Origin: Candidatus Hydrogenedentota bacterium
Lineage (GTDB): Bacteria > Hydrogenedentota > Hydrogenedentia > Hydrogenedentales > SLHB01
Assembly (NCBI GenBank): GCA_007118235.1
Contig: SKRY01000134.1
Coordinates: 1-5,091, forward strand
Direction of reading: 5' to 3'
Length of the DNA stretch: 5,091 nucleotides
In this document: positions 1 to 5,091 of the stretch, one piece after another
Layout: every line of letters starts with the position of its first letter
Position numbering within the stretch: position 1 is the stretch's first letter
The notes under the pieces: model-generated
Told to the model about the DNA's origin: nothing
The model's input: only the letters and a program-made list of their open reading frames with translations
Database searches by the model: none
Position numbers and translations under genes: made by a program

Positions 1-210
1 CCCTTCCACTGCCAAACCAACGTTATCCTCAAACAGAAGCCCACACCCAACCGGCCGGCCTTGCAGACATCTCTCCAACTCACTTTCAAGGGGACTAGAG
101 AGGATGAACCGCGCGCCACCGGCTTCGCGTTACGCCATTCGCGCCCATTCTAATCAGGTGAAGCCCCGAACACAAACCAATCCCCTCTGGACAAGATGCA
201 CCATTCTGGG

Positions 211-241
211 TAGACAATGATCCGCGGTAATGGGGTATGAT
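211..241 (+). promoter_or_regulatory. Possible sigma-70-like promoter for the URO-D-family gene
   Basis: TAGACA (211-216) matches five of six bases of the -35 consensus and TATGAT (236-241) matches five of six of the -10 consensus. The spacer is 19 bases, longer than the usual 17. Transcription would begin near 248 and leave a leader of about 65 bases before the ATG at 314. This is the best pair I see upstream of the gene, but the long spacer keeps confidence low. Confidence 0.28.
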
Positions 242-301
242 GGGGTGCATAATCGAAACCGTGACTGCACGAGACCACAGGGCGCGTGGCGCATGCGCGC
301 A

Positions 302-308
302 GAGGGGG
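302..308 (+). promoter_or_regulatory. Ribosome binding site that fixes the start at 314
   Basis: The purine stretch GAGGGGG ends five bases before ATG 314. The in-frame ATG codons at 230 and 293 have nothing comparable, so this site, together with the family-typical N-terminus that begins at 314, decides the start. Confidence 0.6.
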
Positions 309-313
309 AACTC

Positions 314-1357
314 ATGAATAGCTTGACGCGAGTCGAGAATACACTGAACGGAGAACCCGTGGATCGCATACCGGTTACGCCGATCTTCATGGCGTGGGCG
401 GCCGAGTACGCGGGGCACAGTTACGGAGCGTTTCAACGGGATTACCGCGCCCTAACCGCCAGCTTGCTGAAAATGTGGGAGCGCTTTCAGATAGACCAAC
501 TCACCACCTTAAGCGATCCCTACCGCGAAACGGCGGATTATGGGGCCAGCATACGCTTTCAGGAGCACGGCGTATGCCGGTGCGAAAGTCCGTTAATCCA
601 GAACCCCAGTGACATCAACAAGCTTAAGCGAATGCCCATCGACGCGGCTCCGCGTATGTTGGACAGGATCCATGCCATAGAGACGTTTCATCGGGAGGCG
701 GGGGGGGATGTTTCCGTCCTGGGCTGGCTTGAAGGTCCGTTGGCTGAATTCTGCACCTTACGGACGCTTGAGGCGGCCATGACCGATTTGCTCACCGAGC
801 CGGACCTCTTCCACGAGGCGTGCAGCGTCACCATGGACAACGCGGTCACGTGGGCGCGGGACCAGATTCACGCGGGGGCCGACATGATCGGAGTGGGGGA
901 CAGCGCGGTGAGCCTCGTCAGCGCCGATATGTACCGGGAACACATCCTGCCGTGGCACCAGCGTCTGTTCCATGGAATACACGATGCAGGAGGAAAGGTG
1001 CGGCTGCACATCTGCGGAGCCATTGACCATCTTATTCCGGATATCGTCCACGCAGGGGTGGACGTGCTCGACATTGATTGGATGGTGGACCTCGCCAAGG
1101 CGCGCCAGCTTGTCGGGGACAAGGTGACCCTATTCGGCCAGTTTGACCCCGTGCGTGTGCTGAAGGAAGGAACGCCCGAGGACGTGACTGGCGCGGCGCG
1201 GCAAAACATACGCGACGGCGGCCCGAAACACTTTGGGCTTATGCCGGGGTGCGAGATCCCGCCGGGCACACCGGAAGAAAACATCGCCGCGTTTTGTCCG
1301 GGTGAGGGCTGTCTGATGGCCGATGACCTCAGGATGGATGCGTCCGCCATGCCGTAG
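314..1357 (+). CDS. URO-D superfamily methyltransferase (MtaA/CmuA-like, zinc-dependent)
   Basis: A 347-residue protein of the uroporphyrinogen decarboxylase superfamily, most like the methylcobamide:thiol methyltransferase branch (MtaA, MtbA, CmuA). These cytoplasmic enzymes move a methyl group between a corrinoid protein and a thiol such as coenzyme M, using a zinc bound by His-x-Cys and a distant Cys. All three ligands are visible: H232 and C234 in LHICG, and C313 in MPGCEIPPGTP. The N-terminus (SLTRVENTLNGEPVDRIPV) is typical of the family and supports the start at 314. Other family features are GWLEGP (137-142), DMIGVGDSA (190-198) and LFGQFDP (273-279). It lacks the PVWxMRQAGRY signature of true heme-pathway HemE, so HemE is unlikely. 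No corrinoid protein or substrate-specific methyltransferase lies next to it, so donor and acceptor are unknown. The last ~20 residues (after AAFC) look unlike the usual C-terminus. An eight-G run lies at 700-707, with the frame intact on both sides. It converges on the minus-strand operon. Confidence 0.9.
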   Translation: MNSLTRVENTLNGEPVDRIPVTPIFMAWAAEYAGHSYGAFQRDYRALTASLLKMWERFQIDQLTTLSDPYRETADYGASIRFQEHGVCRCESPLIQNPSDINKLKRMPIDAAPRMLDRIHAIETFHREAGGDVSVLGWLEGPLAEFCTLRTLEAAMTDLLTEPDLFHEACSVTMDNAVTWARDQIHAGADMIGVGDSAVSLVSADMYREHILPWHQRLFHGIHDAGGKVRLHICGAIDHLIPDIVHAGVDVLDIDWMVDLAKARQLVGDKVTLFGQFDPVRVLKEGTPEDVTGAARQNIRDGGPKHFGLMPGCEIPPGTPEENIAAFCPGEGCLMADDLRMDASAMP

Positions 1358-1379
1358 GCCGCAAGGCGCTGACATCTTC

Positions 1380-2531
1380 TTACTCAGGCGTCAGCTCGCA
1401 CACTGTCTCGACGTGTGGGGTGTGAGGAAACAGATCGAGCGCGAGGACCCGGCCCAGCCGCCATCCATGTTGCGTGAGGTGTTTGAGGTCGCGGGCCAGA
1501 GTGGCGGGATCACACGACACGTACACCATCTTCCTTGCGCCGCAGCCCGCCAATGCGTTTAGGATGGGACGCGCGCCGCTCCGGGGCGGGTCAAGTACCA
1601 CCACGTCCCACTGCTCCTCGGTGAGCGCCCGTTGAAAGGCGGTCTCGTCCCCGATGTGATAACGCCCCTTGCCCAGGCGTTGCGCCGCCGTGATCGCGGC
1701 GAGATTGTGGTCGAGGCCTCGCACTTCGGTCGTATCCGCGAAGGGAAGGGAGAGGTTGCCCGACCCGCAATAGAGATCCAAAATGCTTTCGGCATCTCCC
1801 GCGATTTCTCGGACGGCGCTCACGAGCAGCCGGTTAAGCAACAGGCTGGCCTGCGAAAAACCTCCCGCGATGACGGGGATCCCGTCAAACAAAAAAGAGT
1901 CGCGCGGCGCCTTCTGCCGGGGATGATTAACAGAGGGGAAGACCTTGCGCAGGGATGCGTTGGGATGCCGTGTCCAGACAAGGATGGCGCCATCCTCGGG
2001 ATTCACCGTTAGTTCAACAGAGCCGTTCATCCGCACGGCGCGCAGTTCGCCGAGGGCGTGATTGAGCCGCTCGTGGCACAAGGCGCAGGAGGGACGATCC
2101 ATCACGCGCTTTGTTCCGGGCGCGAAGAAGCCCCACGCCCGGCCGTCGCCGTGGAACGTGGCCCGGGTGCGGTATCCCAAACGGTATTGAGCATCCTCCC
2201 GCCATTCCAACTCCGGTTGAAGGCCGCCGATACGGCTCAAGCAGTCTCCGATAATGTGCTGCTTCCATTTTGCTTGAGCGGGGTACGCGAAATGGATCCA
2301 CGTGCAGGCCGTCGCGTGGGCGGCGCACGAGCACGGCGGCTCCCACCGATGGGGAGAAGGAGATTCGAGCGTCTCCACCACGCCCCAAAGCACATTGCGG
2401 CGGCGTGTTACCTCCCCCAACCTGACGACGTCCTCCGGCAACGCACCCGAAACGAAGCAAACCTCGCCGTCGAGACGGGCCAAGCCATGCCCCCCGTGAA
2501 CCACGCCCTCGATCTCTACCGGTTCCGTCAT
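1380..2531 (-). CDS. 23S rRNA/tRNA (uracil-5-)-methyltransferase, RumA/TrmA family
   Basis: A 383-residue SAM-dependent enzyme that methylates C5 of a uridine in 23S rRNA or tRNA. An N-terminal TRAM-like RNA-binding domain (about 1-55) is followed by an Fe-S region (67-152) and a Rossmann methyltransferase domain. Visible motifs are GGFSQ (223-227, the usual FxQ), the SAM loop LDLYCGSGN (251-259), VLDPPRSG (312-319), YVSCDPATLARDL with catalytic C340, and FPHTPHVETV with the general base E375. The family's cluster motif C-x5-C-x2-C is altered: C67 and C76 keep the spacing, the middle position is A73, and an extra C69 is present. C149 or C152 would be the fourth ligand. The start at 2531 is chosen because the TRAM domain begins there and because ATGA overlaps the stop of the upstream gene, which suggests translational coupling. 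An upstream in-frame ATG at 2732 would add 67 residues with no family likeness. It could be RlmD-, RlmC- or RlmCD-like, so no symbol is given. Confidence 0.93.
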   Translation of the reverse strand: MTEPVEIEGVVHGGHGLARLDGEVCFVSGALPEDVVRLGEVTRRRNVLWGVVETLESPSPHRWEPPCSCAAHATACTWIHFAYPAQAKWKQHIIGDCLSRIGGLQPELEWREDAQYRLGYRTRATFHGDGRAWGFFAPGTKRVMDRPSCALCHERLNHALGELRAVRMNGSVELTVNPEDGAILVWTRHPNASLRKVFPSVNHPRQKAPRDSFLFDGIPVIAGGFSQASLLLNRLLVSAVREIAGDAESILDLYCGSGNLSLPFADTTEVRGLDHNLAAITAAQRLGKGRYHIGDETAFQRALTEEQWDVVVLDPPRSGARPILNALAGCGARKMVYVSCDPATLARDLKHLTQHGWRLGRVLALDLFPHTPHVETVCELTPE

Positions 2532-3289
2532 TCGTCCGAGGAAAAGTCTTCGCCTACGTGATCTCTCGCACGCGATTGTTTTCGCAAATGCATCAGCAGT
2601 TGCGCGTACGTGGTCCGCACCGTCTCGGTGAGATCCCCGGCGTAGGGAAGGATGTAGGTGGCCGGCAACTTCCATACTTCGCCGGGCGCTACGCATGTCG
2701 GGCCGAGCAAGGCTAGGCAGCAGCACTCGCATGGACGGCTAAACGCGGAGTAGTGTCCTCCCCCATCGATCCCCGTTATGATGCCCCGGCCGTCCTCGCG
2801 GGCGAGAGCGATGCCCCGTTCCAAAGTATCAAAGTCAACGGCGTTTTGGGGTTGTTCGAAACCATCCGTGAGCACGGTTACTCCATCCGGCGATATGGGA
2901 AGGCGCTCAAGGGTAACCCGGCGAATGATAATCTCTTTGTCGCTTCTGTTACGCACGGAGACCCGCCGCCGCATGCCCGGGTTCTTGTGATAGGCGAGGG
3001 TCTTTATACACACTTCAAGGTCCGGGTGTTGCTGGCGGCACACTAGCGTCGCGCCTATCGAACTGTTTTCCTCGCTCCAGATTACCTCTCCAAAATCCAT
3101 CGTGTCGAAACTGCGATTCTCATCCCTTATCTCGAATTCCGATGAGGGGCCCGTAATCCATTCGATTTCGCAATGTTTCTGGAGCAAACTGTAGGTGTTG
3201 CCGAGAAACGCGGACCACGTCCGTTCCATCCAGTGGTTTCCCACGACAGCGTGCGTCCGGTCAACGTAGGTGTAAGCCCGCTCATCCAT
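2528..3289 (-). CDS. Uncharacterised 253-residue protein, probably beta-rich
   Basis: I do not recognise a named family. The protein has no signal peptide or membrane segment, so it is probably cytoplasmic. Alternating charged and hydrophobic stretches (for example MRRRVSVRNRSDKEIIIRRV, 106-125) suggest beta strands. The pattern 'P-x-x-R-R-x-V-x-V-x-N-R-S-D' resembles the N-terminal beta-supersandwich of alpha-galactosidase-like glycoside hydrolases, but no catalytic domain follows, so this is only a fold guess. The last third has a cysteine cluster (CECCC, 187-191), then PGEVWKLPATYILPY and a charged tail (RKQSRARDHVGEDFSSDE). The ATG at 3289 has GGGGA six bases upstream. Its TGA overlaps the ATG of the RumA-like gene by four bases, so the two are almost certainly one transcriptional unit. 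The overlap and the long open frame without competing homology are the main evidence that it is real. Confidence 0.8.
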   Translation of the reverse strand: MDERAYTYVDRTHAVVGNHWMERTWSAFLGNTYSLLQKHCEIEWITGPSSEFEIRDENRSFDTMDFGEVIWSEENSSIGATLVCRQQHPDLEVCIKTLAYHKNPGMRRRVSVRNRSDKEIIIRRVTLERLPISPDGVTVLTDGFEQPQNAVDFDTLERGIALAREDGRGIITGIDGGGHYSAFSRPCECCCLALLGPTCVAPGEVWKLPATYILPYAGDLTETVRTTYAQLLMHLRKQSRARDHVGEDFSSDE

Positions 3290-3321
3290 AACCCGTCCCC
3301 GATCCGTTCAGGTCTCCGCAA

Positions 3322-3341
3322 GGGGCGTGGCCCTGTGCCCC
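3322..3341. repeat. Inverted repeat in the leader of the minus-strand operon
   Basis: GGGGC (3322-3326) and GCCCC (3337-3341) can pair around a ten-base loop. It lies 33 to 52 bases upstream of the ATG at 3289, inside the leader predicted from the minus promoter. There is no U-tract after it, so it does not look like a terminator. It could be a leader hairpin or a chance structure in GC-rich DNA. Confidence 0.25.
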
Positions 3342-3361
3342 CATGTTAAGTCTTACCCACC

Positions 3362-3377
3362 GGCGCGCCTCGGCGCC
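3362..3377. repeat. GC-rich inverted repeat in the same leader
   Basis: GGCGC (3362-3366) and GCGCC (3373-3377) form a perfect five-pair stem with a six-base loop. The arms also overlap the palindromes GGCGCGCC and GGCGCC. It falls between the predicted minus-strand transcription start and the operon's first gene. No U-run follows on either strand within a few bases, so termination is not supported. Confidence 0.3.
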
Positions 3378-3409
3378 TTGCCCTCCGTTTGTCCGTACTC
3401 AACAGCGCC

Positions 3410-3440
3410 ATTATACTCTGTTGTAGCCATGTAAAAACAA
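3410..3440 (-). promoter_or_regulatory. Candidate promoter for the minus-strand operon
   Basis: On the minus strand a perfect TATAAT lies at 3415-3410. The best -35 candidate at acceptable spacing is TTGTTT at 3440-3435, with a 19-base spacer. TTTACA at 3435-3430 is a better hexamer but only 14 bases away. Transcription would start near 3403 and give a leader of about 114 bases before the ATG at 3289. The perfect -10 in an otherwise GC-rich region and the right orientation support it; the -35 is weak. Confidence 0.42.
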
Positions 3441-3451
3441 ATCGATATAAT
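3421..3451 (+). promoter_or_regulatory. Candidate promoter for the FAD-dependent oxidoreductase
   Basis: A perfect TATAAT lies at 3446-3451. The best -35 candidate is TTGTAG at 3421-3426, with a 19-base spacer and only the TTG conserved. Transcription would start near 3458 and leave a leader of about 220 bases before the ATG at 3682. That leader would include the imperfect direct repeat at 3473-3519. The two divergent -35 regions lie inside the same 30 bases between the two -10 hexamers. Confidence 0.42.
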
Positions 3452-3472
3452 GGATCCATATCAGAACGCCCT

Positions 3473-3519
3473 TCCCGGTTCCACGCGGAATGCAACCGTC
3501 CCTCCCGGTTGACGCGGAA
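3473..3519. repeat. Imperfect direct repeat, two copies about 30 bases apart
   Basis: TCCCGGTTCCACGCGGAA (3473-3490) and TCCCGGTTGACGCGGAA (3503-3519) differ only in the middle, where CC in one copy is replaced by G in the other. The spacing, about 30 bases, is close to three helical turns. No third copy is seen on either side. It lies just downstream of the plus-strand promoter candidate, in the position of an operator pair or of a leader element. Confidence 0.6.
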
Positions 3520-3670
3520 CGAGACCAGCAAACGCCTGTCACGACACCTGTTCACGTCCGAACGGCGGGTTGTGTCATCCCGGCATATGCGTTACAGTTG
3601 AGGCAAGCATGCGCGGTCACGGAAGCCTGCGTGAACCGGTTTCCATGGGCTGTTGAGCATGAATCAAACT

Positions 3671-3675
3671 AAGGA
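3671..3675 (+). promoter_or_regulatory. Ribosome binding site of the FAD-dependent oxidoreductase
   Basis: AAGGA ends six bases before ATG 3682, a good match in sequence and spacing. An in-frame TAA at 3676-3678 rules out any upstream start for this gene, so ATG 3682 is the first possible start. Confidence 0.75.
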
Positions 3676-3681
3676 TAAACC

Positions 3682-5091
3682 ATGCGGGTAGCAGTAATAG
3701 GCGCTGGGCCGGCTGGCGCGACAGCGGCGTATGAGCTGGCGAAGAACGGAGTGGAAGTTGACCTGTACGAGGCATCCCCTCACGTGGGGGGCCTTGCGCG
3801 CTCCTTCAAGCTTTGGAACCAGACCGTGGACATGGGGCCACACCGCTTTTTCAGCAAGGATAAGCGGGTCAATCAGCTCTGGCTTGAGGTGGCGGACGGG
3901 GACTACGCCATGATCAACCGCCTCACCCGTATCTTGTATAAGGGCCGTTTCTTTCATTACCCCTTGAGGCCAGGCAACGCCCTTCGCAACCTTGGACCGG
4001 CCGAGGCGGCGCGGTGCCTCGCCAGTTACGCACGGGAAAGCTGGTGGCCCACGCCACAAGACGGCTCGTTCGAGACCTGGGTAACCCACCGCTTTGGCCG
4101 GCGGCTCTACGAGATCTTCTTCAAGACCTACAGCGAGAAACTATGGGGGATACCCTGCACGGAACTCGACGCCGACTTCGCCGCCCAACGGATCAAGAAG
4201 ATCAATCTGGCCCAAGCCATCAAGACCGCCTTTCTGGGCGATCCCAGCCACAAACACAAGACCTTTGTGGATCAATTCGCCTATCCCCGAGGCGGCACGG
4301 GAATGATCTACGAACGCATGGTGGAGGTTGTGCGCCAACGCGGTGGCCGGGTCCTTCTGGAAACCCCGGTGCAAGGGTTGCGCATGAGCGGGGGCCGGGT
4401 CACCTCGTTAGAGCTTCGTGATGGAAGCGAGCATGTATACAACCATATCATCTCGTCCATGCCCCTCACCTTGCTGGTCCGCGGGTTGGAGGAGACGCCC
4501 GAGCACGTGTTGGACGCCGCCGGCTCACTCCGGTTCCGCAATACAATTCTTGTGTACCTGCGAGTCGAATCAGATAATCTCTTCCCGGACAACTGGCTCT
4601 ACGTCCATTCGCCCGAACTCCAAACCGGCCGGGTCACCAATTTTCGGAATTGGATTCCAGAGTTGCATGGCGACGAACGGGACACCATCCTCGCCATGGA
4701 GTATTGGGCCAACGACGGCGATCCCTTGTGGCATGCCAGCGGCGAATCATTGATTGATCTGGCCCGCGAGGAGATCCGAAGCACGGGATTGACCCAAGGC
4801 GCCGCCATTCCCGAAGGGCATGTGGAGCGCATCAAACGCTGCTACCCCGTCTATCAAAGCGGCTACGAGGCGCATGTGGACGTCATCCGCCAATACCTCG
4901 CTAGGATCGAGAATCTTCAGGCGATAGGCCGCTATGGCGCGTTCAAGTACAACAATCAGGACCACAGCATTCTCATGGGCCTTCTGGCGGCCGACAACGT
5001 CCTGAAGGACGCCGGCCACGATCTCTGGGCCGTCAACACCGACTACGAGGACTATCAGGAAGAGGCCTTGATCACGGAGGCGGGGTTGGAA
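3682..5091 (+). CDS. FAD-dependent oxidoreductase, UDP-galactopyranose mutase-like (3' end outside window)
   Basis: The frame is open from ATG 3682 to the window edge, 470 residues without a stop. The N-terminus is a classic FAD-binding Rossmann motif: GAGPAG (7-12), E30 at the end of the second strand for the ribose, and GG (36-37). Then MGPHRFFSK (51-59) matches the 'G-x-H-x-F' loop of UDP-galactopyranose mutase. KLWGIPCTELDADFAAQRI (153-171), FAYPRGGTGMIYERM (199-213) and GRYGAFKYNNQDHSI (417-431) are typical of the mutase-like FAD proteins found in exopolysaccharide and lipopolysaccharide loci. The last of these carries the second FAD contact. No signal peptide follows the dinucleotide fold, so it should be cytoplasmic. 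The WAVNTDYEDYQEE segment near 449-461 resembles the C-terminal end of the family, so only a short tail is probably missing. It may isomerise or oxidise a nucleotide- or lipid-linked sugar; a protoporphyrinogen- or phytoene-type oxidoreductase is less likely. Its substrate cannot be read from the sequence. Confidence 0.92.
   Translation, partial: MRVAVIGAGPAGATAAYELAKNGVEVDLYEASPHVGGLARSFKLWNQTVDMGPHRFFSKDKRVNQLWLEVADGDYAMINRLTRILYKGRFFHYPLRPGNALRNLGPAEAARCLASYARESWWPTPQDGSFETWVTHRFGRRLYEIFFKTYSEKLWGIPCTELDADFAAQRIKKINLAQAIKTAFLGDPSHKHKTFVDQFAYPRGGTGMIYERMVEVVRQRGGRVLLETPVQGLRMSGGRVTSLELRDGSEHVYNHIISSMPLTLLVRGLEETPEHVLDAAGSLRFRNTILVYLRVESDNLFPDNWLYVHSPELQTGRVTNFRNWIPELHGDERDTILAMEYWANDGDPLWHASGESLIDLAREEIRSTGLTQGAAIPEGHVERIKRCYPVYQSGYEAHVDVIRQYLARIENLQAIGRYGAFKYNNQDHSILMGLLAADNVLKDAGHDLWAVNTDYEDYQEEALITEAGLE

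Larger units (their letters stand above)
1..313. other. Non-coding leader region upstream of the URO-D-family gene
   Basis: No reading frame here shows a recognisable protein family, and the short open frames on both strands lack a start codon with a ribosome binding site. The left edge could still contain the first codons of a gene running off the window on the minus strand, but I cannot support one. The right half holds a promoter-like element (211-241), two copies of ATGGGGT spaced ten bases apart (230-236 and 240-246), a ten-base perfect palindrome GCGCATGCGC (289-298), and the ribosome binding site of the next gene. The ATG codons at 230 and 293 are in frame with the gene that starts at 314, but they fall outside the conserved family start and have no good Shine-Dalgarno sequence. 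Confidence 0.6.
3290..3681. other. Divergent intergenic region with regulatory signals
   Basis: These 392 bases separate the minus-strand operon from the plus-strand FAD enzyme. They hold an AT-rich island (about 3410-3460) with back-to-back promoter candidates, an imperfect direct repeat (3473-3519), and GC-rich inverted repeats in the operon leader (3322-3341 and 3362-3377). Short open frames run through it on both strands, such as 3490-3672 (+) and 3346-3555 (-). They show no family likeness, lack convincing ribosome binding sites, and cross the promoter or the repeats, so I do not call them genes. From about 3525 to 3665 I see nothing specific. Confidence 0.7.

Noticed and set aside
1..153. 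Short open frames at the left edge, one plus-strand frame to a TAA at 151 and minus-strand frames running off the edge
   Set aside because: None has a start codon with a ribosome binding site, and none shows a recognisable motif. The minus frame from about 129 to 1 has a plausible amino-acid mix but no ATG and only a poor TTG start.
314..1357. Assignment as HemE, the heme-pathway uroporphyrinogen decarboxylase
   Set aside because: The HemE signature PVWxMRQAGRY is absent, while the His-x-Cys...Cys zinc triad of the methyltransferase branch is present.
1368..1395. Rho-independent terminator between the convergent genes
   Set aside because: Only a six-pair stem with a 16-base loop and no U-tract on either strand.
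2532..2732. Longer RumA-like protein starting at the ATG at 2732
   Set aside because: The additional 67 residues lie in a second frame over the well-supported upstream gene and have no likeness to the family, whose TRAM domain starts right after 2531.
3473..3519. CRISPR-like repeat
   Set aside because: Only two imperfect copies with a gap of about 12 bases between them, no third unit and no cas gene.
3346..3555. 69-residue minus-strand frame with a repeated N-R-E-G-R motif
   Set aside because: The repeated residues come from the DNA direct repeat at 3473-3519, and the frame crosses both promoter candidates. It is better explained as non-coding.
3490..3672. 60-residue plus-strand open frame just upstream of the FAD gene
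   Set aside because: It runs through the direct repeat, has no convincing ribosome binding site, and its composition shows no protein-family or structural signal.
3659..3691. 10-codon frame overlapping the start of the FAD gene
   Set aside because: Too short, with no ribosome binding site of its own. The AAGGA at 3671 sits at the right distance for ATG 3682 instead.
3664..4089. 141-residue minus-strand open frame inside the FAD gene
   Set aside because: It lies opposite a clearly homologous coding frame and shows no family motif.

Overview
The window is a stretch of bacterial chromosome, moderately GC-rich, with four protein-coding genes and no RNA gene, insertion sequence, CRISPR array or prophage part that I can see. 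A MtaA/CmuA-type member of the uroporphyrinogen decarboxylase superfamily, a UDP-galactopyranose-mutase-like flavoenzyme and an RNA m5U methyltransferase with a TRAM domain together suggest an uncultured, probably anaerobic or facultative bacterium. A lineage near Hydrogenedentota or the PVC group would fit, but that is inferred from general family distribution, not from a marker gene.

Layout. Positions 1-313 hold no convincing gene. They serve as the leader of the first gene and carry a weak promoter-like element and a short direct repeat. 314-1357 (+) is a MtaA-like cobalamin-dependent methyltransferase of the URO-D fold with an intact zinc triad (His-x-Cys...Cys). It converges tail to tail, with a 22-base gap, on a two-gene minus-strand operon. 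Read in its own direction that operon is: 3289-2528, an unrecognised 253-residue protein that looks beta-rich, then 2531-1380, a 23S rRNA/tRNA (uracil-5)-methyltransferase of the RumA/TrmA family. The two share an ATGA stop/start overlap. From 3290 to 3681 there is a 392-base divergent intergenic region. It contains an AT-rich island with two perfect TATAAT hexamers pointing away from each other, an imperfect ~18-base direct repeat and GC-rich hairpins. From 3682 (+) a FAD-dependent oxidoreductase of the UDP-galactopyranose mutase/amine oxidase-like class runs open to the right edge. Its visible 470 residues are close to the whole protein.

How the genes fit together. There is no clear common pathway. 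The FAD enzyme belongs to a class typical of surface-polysaccharide loci, so glycan genes may continue to the right. The methyltransferase normally needs a corrinoid protein partner that is not here. The operon ties an RNA-modification enzyme to an uncharacterised protein and is the least explained part. I find no clear evidence for a wholly new system. The best leads are the uncharacterised protein coupled to RumA, the altered Fe-S cysteine motif in that RumA homologue, and the symmetric divergent promoter region.
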